In this document: one piece after another, positions 34,948-44,471 of the stretch
Layout: each line of letters starts with the position of its first letter
Position numbering within the stretch: position 1 is the first letter of the stretch
Source of the DNA: Woeseiaceae bacterium
GTDB lineage: Bacteria; Pseudomonadota; Gammaproteobacteria; Steroidobacterales; Woeseiaceae
Assembly: GCA_021773075.1 (NCBI GenBank)
Contig: JAJFKT010000010.1
Location: 434,001 to 498,000 of the forward strand
DNA length: 64,000 nt
Direction: 5' to 3'
The notes under the pieces: model-generated
Database searches by the model: none
Seen by the model: only the letters and a program-made list of their open reading frames with translations
Told to the model about the DNA's origin: nothing
Position numbers and translations under genes: made by a program

Positions 34948-35358
34948 TCAAGTCGAATCCGCAATGGATATGTTGTAGACGCCCGCATTACGAGAGGCAT
35001 CCATGATCGTTACAAGCATTTTGTTCGTCGATCTCTTGTTTGGCTGAATCACCACCGACCCCTTCGGATTTTCCGCGTGCAGCCGTTCGATATTTGCACG
35101 AACGGCACGCGGGTCGATGACTCGTCGATCAATCCAGATATCATCATTTTGGTCAATTACGATAAGTATGTTGGCGTCTTCCGGCTTGGTTTCCGTAACA
35201 GGGGCATCCGGCCGGTTAACATCAATTCCTACTTCTTTGACAAATGACGCAGTCACAATGAAGAAGATAAGCATGATGAAGACGACGTCCAACATCGGCG
35301 TCAGATTAATTTCATCAGCGTCGTTGTCCTGCCCCATTGAAAGATCAGTCTTACGCAT
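34948..35358 (-). CDS. exbD: ExbD-type proton channel subunit (first copy)
   Basis: A 136-residue ExbD/TolR protein with DEINLTPMLDVVFIMLIFFI carrying the channel Asp. Its periplasmic part is VDPRAVRANIERL-like (RRVIDPRAVRANIERLHAEN) with KGSVVIQPNKRST. It lies nine bases after exbB and 24 bases before the second exbD. Two different ExbD proteins may form a heterodimer in one motor. Confidence 0.93.
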   Translation of the reverse strand: MRKTDLSMGQDNDADEINLTPMLDVVFIMLIFFIVTASFVKEVGIDVNRPDAPVTETKPEDANILIVIDQNDDIWIDRRVIDPRAVRANIERLHAENPKGSVVIQPNKRSTNKMLVTIMDASRNAGVYNISIADST

Positions 35359-35367
35359 CTTTATTCC

Positions 35368-35895
35368 TTAATGATCCATCGTGAGGGAATCTTCCAGAAA
35401 CTCAACTTCACGTGCCGCACGGCGCGTTAGCAAAGTTACCAAAAGTACGCCGGATAGTGCACCCACCATCCCGGCCATCGTAGGTACAGTCGCCTGCGAT
35501 ACACCCGCCGCCATCGCGCGAACATTTCCCGATCCGGAAACGGCCATCACCTGAAACACACTGATCATGCCGGTTACGGTACCGAGAAGTCCGAGCAACG
35601 GACACAGTGCAACAAAGGTCTGAATGAGATTAATACCTTTGCTTGTGGCCTCTTCGAATCTTGAAATCAACAATTCGCGAATCTGGTGAGCGTTCCAGGA
35701 CTTGCGTTCCTGTCTTTGCTCCCAGTCGTCATGAATCTCCTTCGACATTTGTTTCATCGAGGAGCGGAAAAACATAATCCGCTCCACAATAAGAACCCAC
35801 ATCAGGAAGATCACGACGGCGATGCTTTTCAGCACAACGCCGCCGAGATTCATGAAATCGCGTATGGCCTCGAAACTATCTATAAGCCAATACAT
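35368..35895 (-). CDS. exbB: ExbB/TolQ-type proton channel protein
   Basis: A 175-residue membrane protein of the MotA/TolQ/ExbB family with three helices: about 20-43 (VVLKSIAVVIFLMWVLIVER), about 90-115 (FVALCPLLGLLGTVTGMIS) and about 130-155 (VPTMAGMVGALSGVLLVTLL). The LLGLLGTVTGMI motif lines the ExbB pore. It forms the pentameric ring around ExbD and energises TonB. It follows the larger TtpC-like ExbB protein with a 15-base gap. Confidence 0.93.
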   Translation of the reverse strand: MYWLIDSFEAIRDFMNLGGVVLKSIAVVIFLMWVLIVERIMFFRSSMKQMSKEIHDDWEQRQERKSWNAHQIRELLISRFEEATSKGINLIQTFVALCPLLGLLGTVTGMISVFQVMAVSGSGNVRAMAAGVSQATVPTMAGMVGALSGVLLVTLLTRRAAREVEFLEDSLTMDH

Positions 35896-35910
35896 GATCG
35901 CTCCCCGGCC

Positions 35911-37275
35911 TTAGCCCTTGCGCTCCGAGTGCTGTGCCACGAGGCCAGCGCTCTGAGATTGAAGGATGTTGATAATCTTACGGCTTTGTCCGCTGACAAC
36001 CGTGTGCAACAACACCATTGGGATAGCAACGACAAGACCCAAAACGGTCGTCATCAAGGCTTGTGATATACCGCCAGCCATCATCTTCGGATCACCCGCA
36101 CCATATAGCGTGATCACCTGGAAGGTTTTGATCATACCGGTAACGGTTCCGAGAAGACCCATGAGCGGAGCAACCGCTGAGACCACTTTGATAAACAGCA
36201 ATCCTTTTGTAAGCCCCGGCATCTCTTTGAGTGCGGCTTCGCTCAATTTGAGCTCAATCGTCTCGGTGTCGGCACCACGATTACTTTCGTACGCGGCAAG
36301 AACGCGGCCCAATGGGTTATCGGTACTGGCCGTTTCACGCTTCAGCTGAGCCGCGACTTTCCGGCTGTCGCCTGAGAGTCCGAACCAGCGCCAGATAGCG
36401 ATCAGAAGACCGACAATACCCAGTGCAATGATGCAGTAACCAACGATGCCACCCTGCTCGATTCGATCTTTGATGGTTGGAGATTCAACCAGCAAGCCCA
36501 GAATCGTGCCGCGAGTAACGTCAACACCGAGTGTCACATCCTCACCGCCGTTTGAGTCCATCAAGTCACTGGTCGTACCGGTATAACGGCCTTCCGGTTG
36601 ACGTCCTAACTCGGACAAGGCGCCATTTTCGTACTTGAGGTAGCCGTTTTCGTTGACGATATTGAACAGACCAATACGTACAACTTCCATCTCTTCGGTC
36701 TGGCCGTCTGCTTTAGTCACGGTATTGCTGAAGCGAACAACTCTTCCAGATTCCGCGACTTCCTGTTGCAACATCAACCAAAGCCTTTCAATATCCTCGA
36801 TCGACGCAAGACTGCTGGCACCAGCCATCTTGCTTCCTAACGCGGTGAGAAACTCTCCACGATTCGGGTATTGGATGTTGGTCAGCGATGAGTTAAATAC
36901 GCCTTGCGTATCACCAGACACTGTTTGCAGTACACCGAACAGCTCTTTCAATGCGCCAAGACGCTCATCGAGAGCTTGTCGTGCCGTGATAATACGCTGC
37001 TGGTTATCCTCGAACTGCTGCTCGAGTTGCGAACTGACATTTTCCTGCCGAGTGCGTTCTGCACGAGACTGGTTCAGCAGTGATTGCTGGCGATTTTTGG
37101 CCTGCGCAAACGCAGCTTCGCGTTGACGCGATTCCTGCGAGTCGCGAGCCTGTCCTTGTTCTATCAGGCGAAGAAGATCGGCCATGCTGCGCGCGTCTTG
37201 ATCATCCTGGGCGTTTGCCGAAGTCATTCCGAGACATAGCAGTCCGGCGGCAATTATGAGTGTCAAACGTTTCAT
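35911..37275 (-). CDS. ttpC: TtpC-like ExbB fusion with periplasmic coiled coil
   Basis: A 454-residue protein with a signal peptide (LTLIIAAGLLCLGMTSANAQ) and a long coiled-coil region (about 30-110, rich in Gln/Arg/Glu). A periplasmic domain follows, then a C-terminal ExbB-type membrane part with VGYCIIALGIVGLLIAIW, APLMGLLGTVTGMIKTF and TTVLGLVVAIPMVLL. This is the layout of Vibrio TtpC, the fourth component of TonB2 systems, required for some siderophore and haem receptors. Its start abuts the DUF3450 stop (TAA-ATG with no gap). It probably contacts DUF3450 and TonB in the periplasm. Confidence 0.9.
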   Translation of the reverse strand: MKRLTLIIAAGLLCLGMTSANAQDDQDARSMADLLRLIEQGQARDSQESRQREAAFAQAKNRQQSLLNQSRAERTRQENVSSQLEQQFEDNQQRIITARQALDERLGALKELFGVLQTVSGDTQGVFNSSLTNIQYPNRGEFLTALGSKMAGASSLASIEDIERLWLMLQQEVAESGRVVRFSNTVTKADGQTEEMEVVRIGLFNIVNENGYLKYENGALSELGRQPEGRYTGTTSDLMDSNGGEDVTLGVDVTRGTILGLLVESPTIKDRIEQGGIVGYCIIALGIVGLLIAIWRWFGLSGDSRKVAAQLKRETASTDNPLGRVLAAYESNRGADTETIELKLSEAALKEMPGLTKGLLFIKVVSAVAPLMGLLGTVTGMIKTFQVITLYGAGDPKMMAGGISQALMTTVLGLVVAIPMVLLHTVVSGQSRKIINILQSQSAGLVAQHSERKG

Positions 37276-38058
37276 TTATTGAGCCTCCGCTGCTGGAACC
37301 GGTATAGCAATGAGTTCCGGTGCGATTAACTGGCGAGCCATTCGGAGGCCCTTGCGAATTTCGTTTCGCGCCGAATCGTCTTCGACCCATGCGCGGTTGG
37401 CAATGTCCCAACGGCCGGTGACTCTTGCGTCATCCGACTGAAAGTAAAGACCGATACGACCAATTCTCAACATATTGAAAGAACGCGTAACACCGTCTTC
37501 CATAGTCAGGGTCTGAGTGAAGTACTCTGAAGTCCAGCCGTACTCGTTCTCAATCTGATAGGCCTCCATTACCTTGCGAAATTTCTCTGCAACTGAAACG
37601 TCGGACCGCTCCATGATGCCTTTGAGATCAGCAACGCGACCCTGACGTTCGTCCAACAGGAACGGAACGTCAAGTTTGATTGACTGGTCCAGACCGTCAA
37701 TCATGCGCTCCATCAACGGGAAAATCTGCCGATTGATGACGTCAACCTGATCCATAGACAAGCTGATATCTTCCAAAGTGGCGGTCTGGCCTTCAACCTG
37801 AGCCCTCATCAGGCGGTTGTAGACTTTGAGTCCGTCGATTTCCTTGTTTATAGCCCGGTACTGGTCTTCGAGTGATCGCGTACCTTCAACTACATTGTTG
37901 ATACGCTCCTGCGATTGCTGTGCCAGATTTAACCGTCGTTGATCAGCTTGAAGAACCTGATCGACGCTCTGGGCGAAAACGCTGCCGGAGATTGCGATAA
38001 CCGTTGCTGCGAAAAAACCAGCGGTTAGGCGCCGACTGCTGCTTGTGCACCGTTTCAT
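37276..38058 (-). CDS. DUF3450 periplasmic protein of the TonB cluster
   Basis: A 260-residue exported protein: the signal peptide (about residues 1-29, ending SGSVFAQ) is followed by a long coiled coil and a domain with FPLMERMIDGLDQSIKLDVPFL, GRVADLKGIMERSDVSVAEKF and GRIGLYFQSDD. These are DUF3450 features. DUF3450 genes almost always lead TonB2-type ExbB/ExbD/TonB operons in Shewanella, Xanthomonadales and related bacteria; the exact role is unknown. AAGGAG lies six bases before the ATG. It is the first gene of the seven-gene minus-strand operon that ends at the terminator near 32.4 kb. Confidence 0.88.
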   Translation of the reverse strand: MKRCTSSSRRLTAGFFAATVIAISGSVFAQSVDQVLQADQRRLNLAQQSQERINNVVEGTRSLEDQYRAINKEIDGLKVYNRLMRAQVEGQTATLEDISLSMDQVDVINRQIFPLMERMIDGLDQSIKLDVPFLLDERQGRVADLKGIMERSDVSVAEKFRKVMEAYQIENEYGWTSEYFTQTLTMEDGVTRSFNMLRIGRIGLYFQSDDARVTGRWDIANRAWVEDDSARNEIRKGLRMARQLIAPELIAIPVPAAEAQ

Positions 38059-38602
38059 GGACGCTCCTTAAAGGTCGTATGTTTTAGTTAGTATCACTGG
38101 AGAGGGATGCAACGTATCCGTTGAATACATGCACAAATGAAAACCGGAAATGCTGAATGCATCTCCAAATGCGCACGCGGCCCTCTCCACTTCGCCGCGC
38201 GGCGTTAAACTATTGGAACCCCTTTTTATGTCTTTTATGTTTGGCATACTCAGTAAATTCCCCTGAGTGTTTCCCGCCGTATGTTCCTTTTGTTTGTTCA
38301 GGTCCCCCTACCACTGTGGCCAAGAATAACACATGGTTTGGATATCGCCAGCCCAACAACACCATAACTTTTAAGACCGACAAGTCGCTTGTTTGTGCCC
38401 TGGATTGCATGCAATTGCGCTTTGTCACGGGATGATGTCAGCGCCAATTTTCTCCAACGCCACGTGCGGCTTTTTTGAGCCACATATATAAGGTATAAGT
38501 CCATTACGCTAGCTCATACCATAAAGTATTTTAGAATTAATTGCTTATAAGCGTTTATTAATGGACTCTCTTTAGTATCACGCGTAACTTAATAAGAACC
38601 TG
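38059..38602. other. Long intergenic region between the TonB cluster and the leucine leader
   Basis: About 540 bases without a supportable gene. Short open frames on both strands (38157-38435 plus, 38210-38428 minus) have no ribosome-binding site and no protein-like composition. The right-hand 130 bases are very AT-rich (ATATATAAGGTATAAG near 38485 and TTGCTTATAAGCGTTTATTA at 38541-38560) and may hold upstream promoter elements of the ilv-leu operon. The left-hand end must hold the promoter of the DUF3450 operon. GCCACGTGCGGC followed by TTTTTT near 38460-38477 resembles a weak plus-strand terminator. No Fur-box-like 19-mer was noticed. Confidence 0.4.
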
Positions 38603-38631
38603 TTGACATCAATAACGCCTTACAACATTAT
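38603..38631 (+). promoter_or_regulatory. Sigma-70 promoter of the ilvC-leuACDB operon
   Basis: TTGACA (38603-38608, perfect -35), a 17-base spacer and CATTAT (38626-38631, four of six matches to the -10). Transcription would start about 38637-38640, at or next to the A of the leader-peptide ATG at 38640. No Shine-Dalgarno sequence precedes that ATG. Confidence 0.6.
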
Positions 38632-38639
38632 TCGGCGCT

Positions 38640-38714
38640 ATGACTGACTCACGTACAACAACGCGTCTCGTGCTACTTCTTTCTTTGCTTCCCCTTGGGA
38701 GGCACAGCGGGTAG
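38640..38714 (+). CDS. leuL: Leucine operon leader peptide
   Basis: A 24-codon reading frame, M-T-D-S-R-T-T-T-R-L-V-L-L-L-S-L-L-P-L-G and four more residues, ending in TAG. Seven of the ten codons from 10 to 19 are Leu and one is Val (LVLLLSLLPL), the classic attenuation control region. A terminator hairpin begins 26 bases after the stop codon, and the leucine genes follow. Scarcity of charged tRNA-Leu would stall the ribosome here and favour readthrough. The ATG lies within a few bases of the predicted transcription start with no ribosome-binding site, so translation may be leaderless. Confidence 0.75.
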   Translation: MTDSRTTTRLVLLLSLLPLGRHSG

Positions 38715-38739
38715 CGCGTATCCAGTCACCGGACATCGT

Positions 38740-38775
38740 AAACCCCGCATCCAAATGGATAGTGGGGTTTTTTTT
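38740..38775 (+). terminator. Attenuator terminator of the leucine leader
   Basis: AACCCCGCATCC (38741-38752), an AAAT loop and GGATAGTGGGGTT (38757-38769) form a strong stem with one bulged A and one G-U pair. Eight T follow (38768-38775). It lies between the Leu-rich leader peptide and ilvC, 30 bases before the ilvC ATG, so it must be read through to express the operon. Confidence 0.82.
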
Positions 38776-38805
38776 ATTTCATTGTTTCAAAGATAGGGTT
38801 TCACC

Positions 38806-39792
38806 ATGCAGATGTACTCAGAATCAGATGTTGATATTTCGTGCCTTGCAGACCGTAAGGTAACCATTCTCGGCTACGGCAGTCAGGGCCGTGCTCATGC
38901 GCTGAATTTGAAAGACAGCGGGTTCAATGTTGTCGTTGGCCTGCGTTCGAGCGGTGCAAGCTGGGCAAAGGCAGAAGCCGATGGCCTGACAGTGCAGGAG
39001 CCGAACGAAGCCGTTAAAGGCGCCGCAATCGTCATGTTCCTGACGCCGGATATGGTCCAGAAAAGCCTTTATCAAAGTGTCGAGAGCGATATCGACAACG
39101 GCGCCATGTTGATGTTCGCACATGGATTCGCGATTCATTATTCGCAGGTTGAGCCGCGAGCCGATCTCGACGTATCGCTCATCGCGCCCAAAGGACCCGG
39201 CGGTCTGGTGCGGCGTCAATACGAAGAGGGTCACGGGGTACCTTGTCTGGTCGCTGTGCATCAGGATGCGTCAGGAAATGCACTGAATATTGCCCTCGCC
39301 TATTCAGCGGGTATTGGCGGTGCACGAGCCGGCGTAATCGAAACCACTTTCGCGGAGGAAACTGAGACGGATCTGTTCGGTGAGCAGGCCGTTCTATGCG
39401 GTGGTGCAACCGAATTGATCGTTGCAGGGTTTGAAACGTTGGTTGAAGCCGGCTATCAGCCCGAAGTCGCCTACTACGAAGTTATGCACGAGCTGAAGCT
39501 CATTGTTGACCTGCTGCACGAAGGCGGCCTGAAGAAGATGCATACCTTTATCAGCGATACCGCCGCCTGGGGCGACATGATCAGCGGTCCACGGGTCGTA
39601 GATGATGCTTCCCGTGCTGCGATGAAGGCCATTCTAGGCGAAATCCAGGATGGCACCTTCGCCCGCAACTGGATCGCGGAAGCCGAAAATGGCATGCCGG
39701 AATTCAAACGCATGATGCAAGCCGATCTGGATCACCCGATCGAAAAAGTCGGTAAAGATCTACGTGGCCGCATGGACTGGCTGGAAGAGTAA
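38806..39792 (+). CDS. ilvC: Ketol-acid reductoisomerase, class I
   Basis: Converts acetolactate and acetohydroxybutyrate to dihydroxy acids for Val, Leu and Ile. The 328-residue product is the short class I form. It shows the Rossmann motif [19 protein letters not shown], a cofactor loop [10 protein letters not shown] whose Arg and Ser favour [20 protein letters not shown], and the metal/active-site region [14 protein letters not shown] and [20 protein letters not shown]. It is the first structural gene of the ilvC-leuACDB operon behind the leader attenuator. Acetolactate synthase genes, often next to ilvC, are absent here. Confidence 0.96.
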   Translation: MQMYSESDVDISCLADRKVTILGYGSQGRAHALNLKDSGFNVVVGLRSSGASWAKAEADGLTVQEPNEAVKGAAIVMFLTPDMVQKSLYQSVESDIDNGAMLMFAHGFAIHYSQVEPRADLDVSLIAPKGPGGLVRRQYEEGHGVPCLVAVHQDASGNALNIALAYSAGIGGARAGVIETTFAEETETDLFGEQAVLCGGATELIVAGFETLVEAGYQPEVAYYEVMHELKLIVDLLHEGGLKKMHTFISDTAAWGDMISGPRVVDDASRAAMKAILGEIQDGTFARNWIAEAENGMPEFKRMMQADLDHPIEKVGKDLRGRMDWLEE

Positions 39793-39821
39793 TTCGCTGA
39801 ATTCGACTGGAGCACCAAGAA

Positions 39822-41399
39822 ATGTCTGACACAAGCTCAGAAAACAGAATACGCATTTTCGACACTACTTTACGTGACGGGGAACAAGCCCCGGGCTGCA
39901 GCATGACGCTCAGCGAAAAACTTCGTGTTGCAAAGGCGCTATCTGAGCTTAAGGTCGACATTATCGAAGCCGGCTTTCCGGCAGCATCGCCGGGCGATTT
40001 CGAATCTGTGAAAGCGATCGCTGATCGGAATTTTGGCCCCGTGATTTGTGGTCTGGCGCGCTGTAATGCGGCTGACATCGAAAAAGTCCACGCCGCTGTA
40101 AAAGGCGCGGACAAACATCGAATTCACGTTTTTGTCGCAACCAGTGCGATTCATCGTGAGCACAAACTCAAGATGGCCAAGGAAGAGATCATCAAGAGTG
40201 CCGTTGGCGCGATTAAGATGGCCCGTGAACTTTGCGATGACGTGGAATTTTCTCCGGAGGATGCTTCACGGACCGAATTAGGCTATTTGGCTGAGGTAGT
40301 TTCGGCAGCCATCGAGGCCGGCGCTACAACGGTCAACGTCCCCGATACAGTCGGTTATACCGTGCCCGCGGAATTTGAGCGATTATTCCGCTATTTGAAG
40401 GAACATGTGGCACGCATCGATGAAATAACCCTGAGCGTGCATTGCCACAATGATCTGGGGATGGCGGTTGCCAATAGTCTGGCCGCGGTAGCGGCAGGTG
40501 CCCGGCAGATCGAATGTACGATAAACGGCATTGGCGAGCGCGCCGGCAATTGCAGCCTGGAAGAGGCTGTTATGGCCGTGAAAACGCGCGAGGAGTTTTT
40601 TGGTTTACACACTGATATTGACACCACGCGCTTATATCCAACCTCCCGTCTTGTCTCGAGTATTACTGGCATGCACACACCTCGAAACAAAGCCATCGTT
40701 GGTGAGAATGCGTTTGCTCATGAGGCAGGTATACATCAACACGGCATGCTGCAACACGCTTCTACCTACGAAATAATGCGTCCCGAGGACGTCGGCCTCA
40801 GCAGTTCCAATCTGGTTTTAGGCAAACACAGTGGCCGGCACGCGTTTCGCGATCGGGTTGCGGAACTCGGCTTCGATCTGGACGACTTCGAAACAAACCG
40901 GGCGTTTCAGGAGTTCAAGAAGCTCGCAGACAAGAAGAAGGATATTTATGACGGCGACATCGAGTCGATCATCATGAACGCAGGCAGTGAATCGTCGGGC
41001 CCCTGGACTCTGAAATCGCTCGAGGTGCAAACACATACGGATGAACCAGCAACAGCGACAGTGAACCTTATCGCCGAGGATGGTGCGGAGGTGTCGGAGT
41101 CAGCCATCGGCGATGGACCGATGGCTGCGTCGTTTCAGGCACTGGAGACAGCGACGGGTGTCGGCATGGTGTTGCGAAACTTTGAGTTGCACAGTACCTC
41201 TGTTGGTGAAGACGCACAGGGCGAAGTCACGGTTACCGTTGAGATTGACGGACATAGTTTTCGTGGCAGAGGTGCCAGCGTCGATATCGTCGAGGCCGGT
41301 TGCCGAGCCTGTCTTGAGGTCATGAATCGTACCTTACGGCGCCGCGAACGTGGAGAAAGCGTCAATGAAGGCAGTGCAGCAAGCCACGCTACGGTCTAG
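39822..41399 (+). CDS. leuA: 2-isopropylmalate synthase
   Basis: Condenses 2-ketoisovalerate with acetyl-CoA, the committed step to leucine. The 525-residue length is that of the feedback-regulated LeuA1 form. The catalytic barrel shows [50 protein letters not shown] (metal His-x-His), and [17 protein letters not shown]. The C-terminal regulatory domain from about residue 395 is expected to bind leucine. GGAG lies nine bases before the ATG. The gap from ilvC is 29 bases, so the two are co-transcribed. Confidence 0.96.
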   Translation: MSDTSSENRIRIFDTTLRDGEQAPGCSMTLSEKLRVAKALSELKVDIIEAGFPAASPGDFESVKAIADRNFGPVICGLARCNAADIEKVHAAVKGADKHRIHVFVATSAIHREHKLKMAKEEIIKSAVGAIKMARELCDDVEFSPEDASRTELGYLAEVVSAAIEAGATTVNVPDTVGYTVPAEFERLFRYLKEHVARIDEITLSVHCHNDLGMAVANSLAAVAAGARQIECTINGIGERAGNCSLEEAVMAVKTREEFFGLHTDIDTTRLYPTSRLVSSITGMHTPRNKAIVGENAFAHEAGIHQHGMLQHASTYEIMRPEDVGLSSSNLVLGKHSGRHAFRDRVAELGFDLDDFETNRAFQEFKKLADKKKDIYDGDIESIIMNAGSESSGPWTLKSLEVQTHTDEPATATVNLIAEDGAEVSESAIGDGPMAASFQALETATGVGMVLRNFELHSTSVGEDAQGEVTVTVEIDGHSFRGRGASVDIVEAGCRACLEVMNRTLRRRERGESVNEGSAASHATV

Positions 41400-41425
41400 T
41401 AATTAAAGATTTATCAGGAAATATT

Positions 41426-42826
41426 GTGAGTAAACCAAGCACGCTGTTTGAAAAGGTCTGGGCCGATCATATTGTGGTTGATGAAACACCCGAAATCCCT
41501 GCCATTCTCTACGTCGACCTGCACATCGTGCACGAAGTAACAACACCACAAGCGTTTTCAGTTCTTCGTGAAAATGATCTTCCGGTGCGACGGCCGGACC
41601 TGACTTTGCCAACGCTGGATCACTCCACACCGACGACGCCGGTTTCTTCTTTCAAAGACCTGCTTGTCGCGGGCGAAGGGGCTGCGAATCAGGTGCGTCA
41701 AATGGAGCAGAATTGTGAGGAATTTGGTCTCGATCTGTTGGGATATGGTAGCGGTCAGCGCGGCATCGTGCATGTTATCGGCCCCGAGCTTGGCGCGACT
41801 CAGCCGGGAAAGACGATTGTTTGCGGTGACAGCCATTCCAGCACGCACGGGGCATTCGGTGCCCTCGCCTTCGGAATCGGCACCACTGAAGTTGGACATG
41901 TACTGGCAACGCAATGTCTGTTGCAGCGTAAACCGAAGACGCTGGCTGTCAACATCGACGGTGTGCTTCCCCGTGGAGTAACGGCCAAGGATTTGATTCT
42001 CGCCGTTATCGGCAAAATCGGCGTCAATGGGGGGACTGGACACGTGATCGAGTACCGCGGCGAAGCCATCAAAGCCATGGACATGGAAAGTCGTATGACT
42101 GTTTGCAATATGTCGATTGAAGCCGGTGCCAGAGCCGGCATGATTGCGCCCGATGCGACGACGTTCGAATACCTGAAGGGACGCCCAAAGGCCCCGCAAG
42201 GCAATGCTTGGGGTGCTGCTGTAGAACGCTGGTCGCAACTGCACACCGATGATGGCGCGAAGTTCGACAAATCAGTAACGCTGGATGCCAGTGAACTGCA
42301 ACCAATGGTGACCTTCGGTACAAACCCCGGAATGGTGGTTGCCATCAACGAACCTGTGCCCGACGCAAATGATGCGAGTTTCCTCAAGGCACTCGACTAC
42401 ATGCAAATCGAGCCCGGCATACCCATGACCAACAATGAGGTCGATATCGTCTTTGTTGGCAGCTGTACGAATGGTCGACTTTCGGATATCGAAGTGGTCG
42501 CAGCGATTTTGCAGGGAAATCAAGTTGCCGTTGGTGTGCGAATGCTGGTTGTTCCCGGATCGGAACTGGTTAAAAAGGCGGCGGAAGAACGCGGTCTCGA
42601 CAAGATCATTACGGCTGCAGGCGCAGAATGGCGAGAGGCTGGTTGTTCGATGTGCATCGCGATGAACGGCGATATCGTCAAACCCGGCCAGCTCAGCGTC
42701 AGTACCAGCAATCGCAATTTCGAAGGACGCCAGGGCATTGGCGCCCGGACCGTATTGGCAAGTCCCGCGACGGCAGCAGCGTCGGCAATAGCCGGGTATG
42801 TTGCGGACCCGAGGGTCTACTCATGA
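41426..42826 (+). CDS. leuC: 3-isopropylmalate dehydratase large subunit
   Basis: Fe-S aconitase-family subunit that isomerises 2- to 3-isopropylmalate. The 466-residue product has [34 protein letters not shown], and the 4Fe-4S cysteines in [12 protein letters not shown] and [12 protein letters not shown]. The start is GTG at 41426 with CAGGAA upstream. Its TGA overlaps the leuD ATG (ATGA), so the two subunits are coupled. Confidence 0.97.
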   Translation: MSKPSTLFEKVWADHIVVDETPEIPAILYVDLHIVHEVTTPQAFSVLRENDLPVRRPDLTLPTLDHSTPTTPVSSFKDLLVAGEGAANQVRQMEQNCEEFGLDLLGYGSGQRGIVHVIGPELGATQPGKTIVCGDSHSSTHGAFGALAFGIGTTEVGHVLATQCLLQRKPKTLAVNIDGVLPRGVTAKDLILAVIGKIGVNGGTGHVIEYRGEAIKAMDMESRMTVCNMSIEAGARAGMIAPDATTFEYLKGRPKAPQGNAWGAAVERWSQLHTDDGAKFDKSVTLDASELQPMVTFGTNPGMVVAINEPVPDANDASFLKALDYMQIEPGIPMTNNEVDIVFVGSCTNGRLSDIEVVAAILQGNQVAVGVRMLVVPGSELVKKAAEERGLDKIITAAGAEWREAGCSMCIAMNGDIVKPGQLSVSTSNRNFEGRQGIGARTVLASPATAAASAIAGYVADPRVYS

Positions 42827-43407
42827 AGCCGGTGAGAAAAATTCAGTCGCGCACGGTTGTCCTGGCGACGAAAGACATAGACACGGATCAGATCATTGCT
42901 GCTCGGTTCCTGACAACGACGACGCGCGAAGGGCTGGGCAAAAGCGCGTTCTACGACTTGCGCTTCAACAAGGACGGCAGTGAAAAATCCGATTTCGTCC
43001 TGAATAAAGCGGCAGCGAAAGCTTGCGGAATCCTTATCGGTGGGAATAATTTTGGTTGTGGTTCGTCCCGTGAGCACGCTCCGTGGGCACTGCTTGATTA
43101 CGGGTTCGAAGCCGTTATCTCCACCGAGATTGCGGATATATTTCGCAACAACGCATTGAAAAATGGACTGCTTGCGATTGTCGTCGACACAGACACACAC
43201 CAGTGGCTTCTCGACAACCCGGGTGTGGACATCACAATCGACGTCGAAGCAGCGACCATTGCTTTGCCGAACGGATCCATCATTGAATTTGAAATTGACG
43301 GATTTGCCCGGCACTGCCTTGTTGAGGGCCTGGACCAATTGGGCTTCCTGCGGCAGAAATCGGCTGAAATCGAATCATTTGAGGAGAATCGACCTTGGAA
43401 GCCGTAA
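42823..43407 (+). CDS. leuD: 3-isopropylmalate dehydratase small subunit
   Basis: Swivel-domain partner of LeuC. The 194-residue protein shows [17 protein letters not shown] and [26 protein letters not shown], the conserved substrate-binding loops, and [12 protein letters not shown]. The ATG at 42823 overlaps the leuC stop; the longer frame from 42628 lies within leuC and is not LeuD-like. Its own end overlaps leuB by 13 bases. Confidence 0.97.
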   Translation: MKPVRKIQSRTVVLATKDIDTDQIIAARFLTTTTREGLGKSAFYDLRFNKDGSEKSDFVLNKAAAKACGILIGGNNFGCGSSREHAPWALLDYGFEAVISTEIADIFRNNALKNGLLAIVVDTDTHQWLLDNPGVDITIDVEAATIALPNGSIIEFEIDGFARHCLVEGLDQLGFLRQKSAEIESFEENRPWKP

Positions 43408-44456
43408 TCACGCTGCTGCCCGGAGATGGCATCGGTCCGGAAGTGACCGATAGTGCAGTTGCCGTGCTGTCCGAGGTCGCCAGCCAATTCGATCACAATT
43501 TCAATTTCGACACGCAACTGATCGGCGGCGCGGCGATTGACGCACGCGCTGACCCACTACCAGCAGCTACAATTGCAAGTTGCGAGGCCGCCGACGCCGT
43601 TTTTCTCGGTGCTGTAGGGGGACCGAAATGGTCCGATCCGAATGCGAAGATTCGGCCAGAACAAGGCTTGCTCAAACTACGTGCTGTACTGGGTGTGTAT
43701 GCGAATATCCGCCCGGTAAAAGTCTATGCGGAGCTGGTCGGCGCCTCGCCGCTGCGCCCTGAAATTCTCGCTGGCGTCGACATGATTGTCGTCCGGGAAT
43801 TAATCGGTGGCATCTATTTTGGCAAGAAGACCCGCGACGCAACCACGGCAAGCGACCTGTGCACTTATAGCGTGGATGAAATCGAGCGCATTTTGCGGGT
43901 GGCGGCAAAATTGGCCTCAGGCCGCGATGGAAAAATCTGCTCGGTCGACAAGGCGAACGTGCTTGAGACGTCTCGTTTGTGGCGTGACGTAACTGATCGC
44001 CTCATACCGGCAGAGTTTCCGAATATTGAGCTTGAGACGCTGTTGGTCGATGCGGCCGCTATGCACCTCCTGAGCCGCCCTGCCGATTTCGACGTCATCG
44101 TTACCGAGAACATGTTTGGCGACATCCTGACTGACGAAGCCTCGATGTTGGCCGGATCACTGGGTATGCTGCCCTCCGCGTCGATTGGCGACGGAGTGTG
44201 TGGTCTTTACGAGCCTATTCATGGCTCCGCGCCGGATATTGCGGGACAGGGAATCGCCAACCCCTGCGCTGCCATAGCCAGCGTAGCAATGCTGCTCCGC
44301 CACAGCCTTGGATTGGAAAATGAAGCTGTCGCTGTTGAGCGAGCTATCGGGCGAGCTATTTCAGCCGGTGCGCGCACCGCGGACATTGTTAGCAGTGGTG
44401 AAACTCGCATATCGACTAGCGCAATGTGCAACGAGATAATTCGCGCACTGGATTAA
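43395..44456 (+). CDS. leuB: 3-isopropylmalate dehydrogenase
   Basis: NAD-dependent oxidative decarboxylation of 3-isopropylmalate, giving 2-ketoisocaproate. The 353-residue product has [74 protein letters not shown] and the NAD-binding [18 protein letters not shown]. The start is TTG at 43395, justified by GAGGAG eight bases upstream and by the N-terminus. Last gene of the operon; it converges with metB. Confidence 0.97.
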   Translation: MEAVITLLPGDGIGPEVTDSAVAVLSEVASQFDHNFNFDTQLIGGAAIDARADPLPAATIASCEAADAVFLGAVGGPKWSDPNAKIRPEQGLLKLRAVLGVYANIRPVKVYAELVGASPLRPEILAGVDMIVVRELIGGIYFGKKTRDATTASDLCTYSVDEIERILRVAAKLASGRDGKICSVDKANVLETSRLWRDVTDRLIPAEFPNIELETLLVDAAAMHLLSRPADFDVIVTENMFGDILTDEASMLAGSLGMLPSASIGDGVCGLYEPIHGSAPDIAGQGIANPCAAIASVAMLLRHSLGLENEAVAVERAIGRAISAGARTADIVSSGETRISTSAMCNEIIRALD

Positions 44457-44471
44457 ACGGCTGGACTTAGC

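Noticed and set aside
38157-38435. 92-codon frame in the intergenic region before the leucine leader
   Set aside because: No ribosome-binding site, unlikely composition, and a competing frame on the other strand; it does not look like protein.
41558-42244. 228-codon frame antisense to leuC
   Set aside because: It is the complement of an intact, conserved leuC reading frame and resembles no protein family.
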